In this document: one piece after another, positions 27,202-33,215 of the stretch
Layout of the letters: every line of letters begins with the position of its first letter
Numbering within the stretch: position 1 is the first letter of the stretch
Assembly (NCBI GenBank): GCA_937969515.1
Contig: CALBVX010000077.1
Coordinates: 1 to 33,215 of the forward strand
DNA length: 33,215 bases
Direction: 5' to 3'
DNA from: an uncultured Croceitalea sp.
GTDB taxonomy: Bacteria > Bacteroidota > Bacteroidia > Flavobacteriales > Flavobacteriaceae
The notes under the pieces: generated by a model
Told to the model about the DNA's origin: nothing
Seen by the model: only the letters and a program-made list of their open reading frames with translations
Databases searched by the model: none
Translations under genes and position numbers: made by a program

Positions 27202-27802
27202 AAACCTGATACTTGATTTTGGCGATATTTTTATCAACCTAGACAAATCTGCGACGGCAAGGGCCATGAAAGCTTTCGGGTTTGAAGAAATAACCCCAGA
27301 ATTAGATACATTGTTCAAAGACTATGAAAAAGGCTTGATTACTACCGAGTCTTTCTTAAATACAACCCAACTGATATTTCCAAAAGCAAAAAGAGAAGAT
27401 TTAATAGACGCATGGAACGCGATTTTATTGAATTTTCCCGATTATCGTTTAGAATTTATTGAAGAATTGGCACAACTAAAAAAGTATCGCTTGTTTTTAT
27501 TGAGCAATACCAATGAACTTCATATTGATTATGTTAAACAACAGATGGGAGTCTCAAAATATAATAGCTTTAAAAACTGTTTTGAAGTTTTTTACCTTTC
27601 TAATGAAATGGGAATGCGAAAACCGGATGCTGAGATATTTCAATTTGTGTTGAAAAAGAACGGATTGATAACTGAAGAAACCTTTTTTGTAGATGACATA
27701 AAAGAAAATATAGATGCCGCCGCCGAATTAGGTATTAAAACTTGGCATTTAAATGTTGGTCAAGAAGATATTACTTCATTAAAATCGAAACTGCAATGTT
27801 AG
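27194..27802 (+). CDS. HAD-superfamily phosphatase, YihX-like
   Basis: The 202-residue protein has HAD motif I as LILDFGD (5-11, nucleophile Asp8), the LLSNTNE segment (102-108) as motif II, Lys143 in RKPDAE as motif III, and DD at 167-168 in FFVDDIKENIDAA as motif IV. The Gly at +2 of the nucleophile is as in YihX, a glucose-1-phosphate phosphatase, so that is the closest guess. It overlaps ribD by 8 bases and the EamA gene by 7, which could mean it supplies the missing phosphatase of riboflavin synthesis, but that is inference only. Confidence 0.85.
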   Translation: MIKNLILDFGDIFINLDKSATARAMKAFGFEEITPELDTLFKDYEKGLITTESFLNTTQLIFPKAKREDLIDAWNAILLNFPDYRLEFIEELAQLKKYRLFLLSNTNELHIDYVKQQMGVSKYNSFKNCFEVFYLSNEMGMRKPDAEIFQFVLKKNGLITEETFFVDDIKENIDAAAELGIKTWHLNVGQEDITSLKSKLQC

Positions 27803-28659
27803 ACCTTATTCTGAGCGTACTCTGCTCAAGCTTAATATTTGTGATCTTCAAGCTTTTCGATGTTTTTAAAATTCAGACGCTTTATGCCATAATCACCAAC
27901 TACATTGTGGCCAGCTGTACCGGACTATTCTTTTACGAAGAAAAAGTTAGTGTAACCCAGGTATACCATTCAGATTGGTTTTGGGGAACGCTTGCTTTAG
28001 GAGTACTTTTCATCATTGTATTTAACATCATGGCAAAAACTTCTCAGCAAGTAGGGGTGGCAGTAGCCTCTGTAGCTACAAAAATGTCATTGGTTATACC
28101 CGTTTTGGTGGGGATTTTAGCTTACAAAGAATCTTTATCCACCTTAAAAGTGATTGGTATTTTGTTAGCACTGGCAGCAGTTTATTTTGCATCGGTAAAA
28201 GAAAACACGATTTCGTTTTCAAAGAAAACGTTTTTGCTTCCTGTTTTAGTTTTCTTGGGCTCCGGGATAATAGATGCAAGTATCAATTATTTTAGGGAGA
28301 CCAAATTAAATAGTACCGAATTTCCGTTATTTTCTGCCACCGTATTTGCCGCGGCAGCCACTACAGGTTTATTATTTATTGTATTAAAGGCTGCAAAAGC
28401 TCCACTTAAAGTAAATTTTCGAAATGTTTTGGGAGGAATTGCACTTGGGATACCCAATTACTTTTCGATTTTCTTTTTACTAAGGGCACTGCAGAATGAC
28501 ACGCTCAATAGCGCATCGGTCTTTACCATAAATAATGTAGCTATTGTGATGTTCTCTACACTTTTAGGTATCGTGCTGTTCAAAGAGAAACTGAACCCAA
28601 AAAATTGGGGCGGAATTGTCTTAGCAGTCATTAGTATTTTATTGGTAGCGCTATTTTAA
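27796..28659 (+). CDS. EamA/DMT-superfamily transporter
   Basis: Read from the ATG at 27796 the protein has 287 residues and about 10 membrane segments in two related halves, the EamA pattern. A longer reading from a TTG at 27742 adds an 18-residue, Arg/Trp/Tyr-containing N-terminus that fits poorly with a membrane protein, so the ATG was preferred. The transported compound is unknown; metabolites and amino acids are common for the family. It overlaps the HAD gene by 7 bases and its stop overlaps the YigZ gene by one base (TAATG). Confidence 0.88.
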   Translation: MLDLILSVLCSSLIFVIFKLFDVFKIQTLYAIITNYIVASCTGLFFYEEKVSVTQVYHSDWFWGTLALGVLFIIVFNIMAKTSQQVGVAVASVATKMSLVIPVLVGILAYKESLSTLKVIGILLALAAVYFASVKENTISFSKKTFLLPVLVFLGSGIIDASINYFRETKLNSTEFPLFSATVFAAAATTGLLFIVLKAAKAPLKVNFRNVLGGIALGIPNYFSIFFLLRALQNDTLNSASVFTINNVAIVMFSTLLGIVLFKEKLNPKNWGGIVLAVISILLVALF

Positions 28660-29267
28660 TGGAGAAAGATTCTTATAAATCAGTAGCAAAAGCCTCAAAT
28701 GAAGTACTTTTTAAGGATAGAAAAAGTAAATTTTTCGGGTACGTATTTCCAATCAACACAGAAGATGAGGTGAAACCCATCATTACCGGTTTAAAAAAGA
28801 AATACCATACTGCCAATCATGTATGTTATGCATGGCAACTAGGTACTGATACCATATCATATAGAGCCAATGATGATGGAGAGCCGAATAACTCGGCAGG
28901 CATGCCTATTTATGGTCAAATTCAGACCTTTGAACTCACTAATGTGCTAGTGGCCGTTGTTCGCTTTTTTGGCGGAACTAAGCTTGGAGTTGGCGGATTA
29001 GTACAGGCCTATAAAACATCGGCACAATTGGCCATTGAATCAGCTTCAATTGTTGAAAAACTGATTGAAGTACAATTAAAAATTGTATTTGATTACCCCG
29101 AAATGGATATTGTAATGCGAATTTTAAAACAACATAACGTTCATATCCTATCTCAAAAGCTAGAACTAAATTGCGAATTACTTGTAACGGTTAGAAGAGG
29201 TGAGTATGAAATGATTCAAAAAAGATTTGATGAGCTTCATAAAATCTCCATTTCAAAAATTCGTTAA
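28659..29267 (+). CDS. YigZ/IMPACT-family protein
   Basis: The 202-residue protein has the IMPACT-family (UPF0029) signatures: DDGEPNNSAGMPI in the first domain and VVRFFGGTKLGVGGLVQAY shortly after, then a small C-terminal ferredoxin-like domain. The family is linked to translation control or binding of nucleic acids, but the bacterial role is not settled. The start forms a 1-base overlap with the EamA gene. The stop overlaps the convergent thioesterase stop by 4 bases, so the two transcripts must overlap. Confidence 0.92.
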   Translation: MEKDSYKSVAKASNEVLFKDRKSKFFGYVFPINTEDEVKPIITGLKKKYHTANHVCYAWQLGTDTISYRANDDGEPNNSAGMPIYGQIQTFELTNVLVAVVRFFGGTKLGVGGLVQAYKTSAQLAIESASIVEKLIEVQLKIVFDYPEMDIVMRILKQHNVHILSQKLELNCELLVTVRRGEYEMIQKRFDELHKISISKIR

Positions 29268-29662
29268 AAATCCAATTTATCGAGAATATAATCGGGACAT
29301 TTCATCGGTTTATTTTTCGCTTTATCCATAAAAGCTAAAACCGTATTTGCCTCAACTAACAATACCCTAGTTTCATTATAGATTTTATAGTCAAATTCAA
29401 TCTTCACCATAGGCTTTTTTCGCAGTGTAGTTTCTACTGTAATCAAATCATCATATTTGGCAGATTTTAAGTACTTTAATTGTAAGTTTATTACTGGTAA
29501 AAGTACTCCGTTTTCTTCCATTGATTTATATGTTACGCCCAAATCCCTTAGCCACTCTACTCTTCCCATTTCAAGGTACTGCGCATAGTTGCCATGATAG
29601 ACAATACCCATCTGATCTGTTTCACCGTATCGTACCCGAAAAGAAAGTTTGTGATTCCTCAT
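29264..29662 (-). CDS. Hot-dog fold acyl-CoA thioesterase, YbgC/FadM type
   Basis: The 132-residue protein has the hot-dog thioesterase motif YGETDQMGIVYHGNYAQYLE (12-31) with the catalytic Asp16, and the expected VEWLRDLG segment after it. It probably hydrolyses acyl-CoA; the chain length is not evident. It is divergent from dnaA across about 200 bases and convergent with YigZ. A thioesterase gene in this position beside dnaA is common in Flavobacteria, as I recall. Confidence 0.93.
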   Translation of the reverse strand: MRNHKLSFRVRYGETDQMGIVYHGNYAQYLEMGRVEWLRDLGVTYKSMEENGVLLPVINLQLKYLKSAKYDDLITVETTLRKKPMVKIEFDYKIYNETRVLLVEANTVLAFMDKAKNKPMKCPDYILDKLDF

Positions 29663-29862
29663 ATTTTTAACTGAAAAAGTATATATTTATAGGCTTTGAT
29701 TTCCTGACCGGAACATGCGAAAAAAAAAGTATAAATTCAACCTGTAATCATTTTTTTTTTAGGTTTTTTGTTCACATATTTGTCGCACCTATTTTTACAG
29801 GGAAACATCTAAAGTTTTTCTAAAACTTATAATACTAACCAACAAACAAAGGAACAATTTTT
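29663..29862. promoter_or_regulatory. dnaA upstream region; one DnaA-box-like site
   Basis: This 200-base AT-rich gap lies between the thioesterase and dnaA starts. It holds a run of 9 A (29720-29728), a run of 10 T (29751-29760) and TTGTTCACA (29768-29776), one mismatch from the TTWTNCACA box. CATATTTG (29775-29782) is one mismatch from the TAnnTTTG -7 element. It probably drives dnaA and may be autoregulated. The single box is too little evidence to call an origin. Confidence 0.4.
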
Positions 29863-31287
29863 ATGAGTGTTACTGCATCTTCCGTTTGGAACAACTGTTT
29901 GGCTTTTATCGAAGATAATATCCAACCGCAGGCATTCAAAACTTGGTTTTTACCAATAATTCCCGTTAGGTTAACCGACAACGCATTGAGTATTCAGGTG
30001 CCGAGTAAATTCTTTTACGAATGGCTTGAAGAACACTATGTTAAGCTTTTAAAAGTAGCATTGACCAAAGAGTTGGGTGCCAACGCCAAACTGGTTTACA
30101 TTATTAAGATGGAGAACAAGTATGGTAACAACGAGCCTTTTACCGAAAAAATACCAAGTTCAAATCGCTCAGCTATGGCGCCACAAGAACTTGATGTTCC
30201 TATAACTTCGAAAAATCCGGAATTGAAGAATCCGTTCGTGATTCCTGGCATACGAAATATTAAAATCGAATCTCAATTAAACCCTAATTATAATTTCGAG
30301 AATTTCTTAGAAGGTGATTCAAATAGGCTTGCAAGATCGGCTGGAATGGCCGTCGCCAACAAACCCGGAGGTACTTCATTTAATCCACTATTGATTTTTG
30401 GTGGGGTTGGGTTAGGAAAAACACATTTGGCCCATGCCATTGGTGTTGAAATAAAAGATAAATATCCCGAACGTACCGTTCTATACATTTCTGCGGAAAA
30501 ATTTACCCAGCAATATATTGAATCTGTAAAAAAGAATACTCGTAACGACTTTATACATTTCTATCAGTTAATCGATGTCTTACTAATAGACGATGTTCAA
30601 TTTTTATCAGGAAAATCGGGGACTCAAGACGTGTTCTTCCACATTTTCAATCATTTGCACCAAAATGGCAAGCAGGTTATCTTAACATCAGATAAGGCGC
30701 CGGTAGATATGCAAGATATCGAACAACGTTTACTGTCGCGTTTCAAGTGGGGGCTATCGGCAGAATTGCAAGCTCCGGACTATGAAACAAGGGTTTCTAT
30801 CCTTAAGAACAAGCTTTACAGAGATGGTGTTGAAATGCCCGATGACATTATTGATCATGTTGCCAAAAACATTAAAACCAACATCAGGGAGCTAGAGGGT
30901 GCCATTATTTCTTTAATTGCCCAATCTTCATTCAATAAAAGAGAAGTTACTCTTGAACTTGCACAGCAGGTCGTAGAAAAGTTCGTAAAGAATACAAAGC
31001 GTGAAGTTTCGATAGACTACATTCAAAAAGTAGTTTCCGATTATTTTGAAATGGATGTTGCCACGCTTCAATCAAAAACAAGAAAGCGTCATATCGTACA
31101 GGCGAGACAATTGGCCATGTTCTTTGCTAAAAAATTTACTAAAGCTTCTTTGGCAAGCATAGGTTCTCAGATTGGAAAACGTGATCACGCCACAGTACTG
31201 CATGCTTGTAAAACAGTTGACAATCTAGCTGAAACCGACAAGCAGTTCAGAAAGTACATTGAAGACCTTAATAAGAAGTTTACCTAA
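29863..31287 (+). CDS. dnaA: Chromosomal replication initiator protein DnaA
   Basis: DnaA binds 9-base boxes and opens the origin for replication. The 474-residue protein has the N-terminal interaction domain (WNNCLAFIEDNIQPQAFKTW, 9-28), a variable linker (about 85-135), Walker A GGVGLGKT (180-187), Walker B LLIDDVQFL (240-248), sensor and box VII arginines in the AAA+ domain, and the C-terminal helix-turn-helix signature IGKRDHATVLHACKTV. Length and order are standard. The downstream phosphatase and methyltransferase genes run in the same direction, an arrangement I recall from other Flavobacteria. Confidence 0.98.
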   Translation: MSVTASSVWNNCLAFIEDNIQPQAFKTWFLPIIPVRLTDNALSIQVPSKFFYEWLEEHYVKLLKVALTKELGANAKLVYIIKMENKYGNNEPFTEKIPSSNRSAMAPQELDVPITSKNPELKNPFVIPGIRNIKIESQLNPNYNFENFLEGDSNRLARSAGMAVANKPGGTSFNPLLIFGGVGLGKTHLAHAIGVEIKDKYPERTVLYISAEKFTQQYIESVKKNTRNDFIHFYQLIDVLLIDDVQFLSGKSGTQDVFFHIFNHLHQNGKQVILTSDKAPVDMQDIEQRLLSRFKWGLSAELQAPDYETRVSILKNKLYRDGVEMPDDIIDHVAKNIKTNIRELEGAIISLIAQSSFNKREVTLELAQQVVEKFVKNTKREVSIDYIQKVVSDYFEMDVATLQSKTRKRHIVQARQLAMFFAKKFTKASLASIGSQIGKRDHATVLHACKTVDNLAETDKQFRKYIEDLNKKFT

Positions 31288-31298
31288 TCACTTTAAGC

Positions 31299-31763
31299 AT
31301 GACCAAAGTTTTGATGGTGTGCCTTGGTAATATCTGCAGGTCTCCATTGGCCGAGGGTATATTACAATCAAAGACAAATGCTGCTACTGTTTATGTTGAT
31401 TCTGCCGGCACAGCTGGCTTTCACGTGGGTAACCGGCCAGACCAACGTTCAATAGCCGTTGCAAAAAAATACGGAATAGATATTTCAACCCAAACGTGCA
31501 GAAAATTCTCTTCAGCAGACTTTGAGATATTTGACCTTATTTATGTTATGGATGAGAATAATTATGCCAATGTAATTGCCAAAACTTCAAATGATAGTCA
31601 AAGGGATAAAGTAAAATTACTTTTGAGTGAAATTAATGGTGAACTAAAAGAGGTTCCAGATCCGTACTATGGCGGTTCCGATGGATTTGAAAATGTATTT
31701 CGACTTATTGAAGAAGCCTGCAATACCATAGCCGAAAAACTTGACGGAAATGCAAACAACTAA
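31299..31763 (+). CDS. Low-molecular-weight protein-tyrosine phosphatase
   Basis: The 154-residue protein has the phosphate-binding loop CLGNICRS (8-15; nucleophile Cys8, Arg14) and the general-acid Asp in VPDPYYGG. Both are required for activity and both are present. It removes phosphate from Tyr, or possibly from phosphoarginine. No tyrosine kinase gene lies in this window. It starts 11 bases after dnaA, and its end overlaps the methyltransferase gene by 14 bases if that gene begins at 31750. Confidence 0.94.
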   Translation: MTKVLMVCLGNICRSPLAEGILQSKTNAATVYVDSAGTAGFHVGNRPDQRSIAVAKKYGIDISTQTCRKFSSADFEIFDLIYVMDENNYANVIAKTSNDSQRDKVKLLLSEINGELKEVPDPYYGGSDGFENVFRLIEEACNTIAEKLDGNANN

Positions 31764-32478
31764 CCCAAATAGCACTTTTGGTAAACTATATTTAATTCCA
31801 AGCACCTTGGGAGACAGCCCTCCACTTGAAGTCTTGCCAATATCGATAAAAAGGGCAATAGAGAATATTGACCATTACATCGCCGAAAACGAAAAGACGG
31901 CAAGAAAGTTCATTAAGGCCGTGAGCGCCAACAAATCACAGCCAGAACTGCATTTTGAGACCTTAAATAAATTTACCGATCCCTCAGAACTCCCCAACTA
32001 TCTTAGTCCCTGTCTTCAAGGTTTGGATGTCGGACTATTATCGGAAGCCGGTTGCCCTGCAATTGCCGACCCTGGAGCAAATGTTGTGCGTATAGCCCAT
32101 GATAAAAAAATTCAGGTAGTGCCTTTAGTTGGGCCTTCTTCAATTTTGTTGGCAATGATGGCTAGTGGTATGAACGGGCAAAATTTTGCCTTTAATGGAT
32201 ATCTGCCCATAGACAACAGCGAGCGCAGAAGCGTTATTAAAAAATTTGAACGTAGATCAAAAGAAACTGGTCAATCTCAGATTTTTATAGAAACCCCTTA
32301 TAGAAACGATAAACTACTTACCGAACTACTAAAAGTACTTCAACCTCACACACAACTCTGTGTAGCGGCCGACATCAGTCTTCAAACCGAAACGATATAC
32401 ACCAAATCTATCGGCGATTGGCGAAAAGTAACGGTAGATTTGCACAAAAGGCCTACCATCTTTATTATTCAGGCATAA
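31750..32478 (+). CDS. SAM-dependent tetrapyrrole-methylase-fold methyltransferase (RsmI/YraL-like)
   Basis: The 242-residue protein, from the ATG at 31750, has the LYLIPSTLG opening and LLSEAGCPAIADPG, which matches the SDAGTPLISDPG signature of RsmI, the 16S rRNA C1402 2'-O-methyltransferase. VPLVGPSSILLAMMASGMNG and FIETPYRNDKLL are further family segments. It is shorter than RsmI and may be the related YraL-type enzyme, so rRNA as substrate is an inference. A TTG in frame at 31741 is an alternative start. It overlaps the phosphatase gene by 14 bases and is followed by a hairpin terminator. Confidence 0.88.
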   Translation: MQTTNPNSTFGKLYLIPSTLGDSPPLEVLPISIKRAIENIDHYIAENEKTARKFIKAVSANKSQPELHFETLNKFTDPSELPNYLSPCLQGLDVGLLSEAGCPAIADPGANVVRIAHDKKIQVVPLVGPSSILLAMMASGMNGQNFAFNGYLPIDNSERRSVIKKFERRSKETGQSQIFIETPYRNDKLLTELLKVLQPHTQLCVAADISLQTETIYTKSIGDWRKVTVDLHKRPTIFIIQA

Positions 32479-32511
32479 AAAATCCCAAAGCAAAAATTGC
32501 TTCAGGATTTT
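32479..32511. terminator. Bidirectional hairpin terminator after the methyltransferase gene
   Basis: Outer arms AAATCC (32480-32485) and GGATTT (32505-32510) enclose inner arms AAGCAA (32488-32493) and TTGCTT (32497-32502) around an AAA loop, with CA on each side between the two stems. A-rich sequence precedes it and TTTTCTATTGTT follows. It separates the + strand gene ending at 32478 from the convergent gene ending at 32531. Confidence 0.8.
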
Positions 32512-32530
32512 CTATTGTTCTCGTATCGCG

Positions 32531-33175
32531 CTAAATTTTCGGGTTATGTACCGATTTTATCATCGAAATATCATAACCATTGAATTTCTTCACATAATAA
32601 GCAATAGTGCTACCGTAAGCATCTGAAAAGTCTGTCTTTCCATAAGACCTAAGGTATTTTTTCACATTGCCAGCTCCGGCAAGGTGCGCTGCAGCTACAA
32701 TTCCCGATTCTGAAATAGTCGTTCCATTGATACGTTTTCCTACAAACCTTTTGATATCTCTTCTTAATATCCATTTGTTTCTGGAGACATTCAATTCAAA
32801 AACATTCTCTTGAAGAACTGGGTCGTTCAAAAACTTCTTGGTATCATGAACTCCTAACAGTTTTAATGTATTAGCACCAAATTGATACTTACCTAAGTAT
32901 CCTAGAGTATTAACAACACCATATTGTCCTTGTGATTCTTTAAAAGCGATAGCTTCTTTAAAACCCTGAAAACCGTTCTTTAAGAAAATGGTGTTTGTGT
33001 CATACGTCTCTGTTGATTCTTGCGCCTTAGGAAATGCTACATGAGTGTTCTCAACTACTCTTGCACTTTCCGGAAGCATAACAACTTCAACATTCTGATT
33101 AGTTATGTTTTTTCCAAAACTGGTCAAAACCACAATAATTACCAGATGACCTAAAAAACTGATCCATCTTTTCAT
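32531..33175 (-). CDS. Lytic-transglycosylase-like exported protein
   Basis: The 214-residue protein has an N-terminal signal or anchor (about 7-22: FLGHLVIIVVLTSFGK). The domain has the order of a goose-lysozyme-like (SLT) fold: FKESQGQYG (78-86, with probable catalytic Glu80), LGYLGKYQFG (91-100), and SGIVAAAHLAGAGNVKKYL further on, which resembles the AAYNAG region of lytic transglycosylases. It should cleave peptidoglycan glycan strands or bind them. Flavobacterial homologues are sometimes labelled peptidoglycan-binding/LysM, but no LysM repeat is visible. The upstream 40 bases show no clear promoter. Confidence 0.75.
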   Translation of the reverse strand: MKRWISFLGHLVIIVVLTSFGKNITNQNVEVVMLPESARVVENTHVAFPKAQESTETYDTNTIFLKNGFQGFKEAIAFKESQGQYGVVNTLGYLGKYQFGANTLKLLGVHDTKKFLNDPVLQENVFELNVSRNKWILRRDIKRFVGKRINGTTISESGIVAAAHLAGAGNVKKYLRSYGKTDFSDAYGSTIAYYVKKFNGYDISMIKSVHNPKI

Positions 33176-33215
33176 AATTCAAAATTTTAATTTCTACGGT
33201 AATACGCAGATTTAA

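Noticed and set aside
27742-27795. Longer N-terminus for the EamA transporter
   Set aside because: It starts with TTG, overlaps the HAD gene by over 60 bases and adds basic/aromatic residues before the first membrane segment.
29663-29862. Replication origin upstream of dnaA
   Set aside because: Only one DnaA-box-like sequence with a mismatch was found; an origin would need several boxes and an unwinding element. The region is annotated only as regulatory.

Overview
The window looks like chromosomal DNA from a marine-type member of the Flavobacteriaceae (Bacteroidota). The evidence is low G+C content, weak Shine-Dalgarno sites, several TAnnTTTG-type -7 elements (fabI, recN, bamD, the 16790 gene), lineage-typical families (DUF4835, Bacteroidota-type omega subunit, RprXY-like two-component pair, DnaQ/GIY-YIG fusion fragment, YbbR-coaE pair) and flavobacterial gene order. 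Genus cannot be fixed from this alone. No rRNA, tRNA, CRISPR array, insertion sequence, prophage or integrase was seen.

Layout. 2-4341 (+): an overlapping chain of a 5'-truncated GIY-YIG nuclease gene, a voltage-sensor-type K+ channel with a zinc ribbon, miaA, gluconate kinase and gluconate permease, closed by a bidirectional hairpin terminator. 4389-6689 (-): OmpR-type response regulator and its membrane histidine kinase, with spaced TTAAC repeats upstream. 6768-10192 (-): fabI, family 2 glycosyltransferase, YbbR-like protein, coaE. 10276-16790 (-): DUF6913-like gene, dapA, bamD, rpoZ, coaBC, DUF4835, recN, a compact housekeeping cluster for envelope assembly, lysine/peptidoglycan precursors, CoA synthesis, transcription and DNA repair.

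16791-22200 is the most accessory-looking part: an SNase-fold nuclease with an enlarged core and C-terminal extension, a 99-residue unknown protein, an M23 peptidase, a DUF3089 lipoprotein hydrolase paired with an OmpA-like/helical-repeat exported protein, and an AT-rich orphan membrane protein. 22201-26122 (-): ligA, LOG-family hydrolase, prmC and a GNAT acetyltransferase, divergent across only 29 bp from a + strand run 26152-29267 (ribD, HAD phosphatase, EamA transporter, YigZ). 29264-29662 (-) is a hot-dog thioesterase, divergent from dnaA (29863-31287, +), which is followed by a low-molecular-weight tyrosine phosphatase and an RsmI/YraL-like methyltransferase. A hairpin terminator separates these from a lytic-transglycosylase-like gene at 32531-33175 (-).

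Most of the window is ordinary, tightly packed core genome. I see no complete new defence, secretion or mobile system. The parts most worth a second look are the extended SNase-like nuclease with its palindrome-containing upstream region, the DUF3089/OmpA-like pair whose second member carries terminal CxxC motifs, and CoaBC with changes at two positions normally catalytic in its decarboxylase half.
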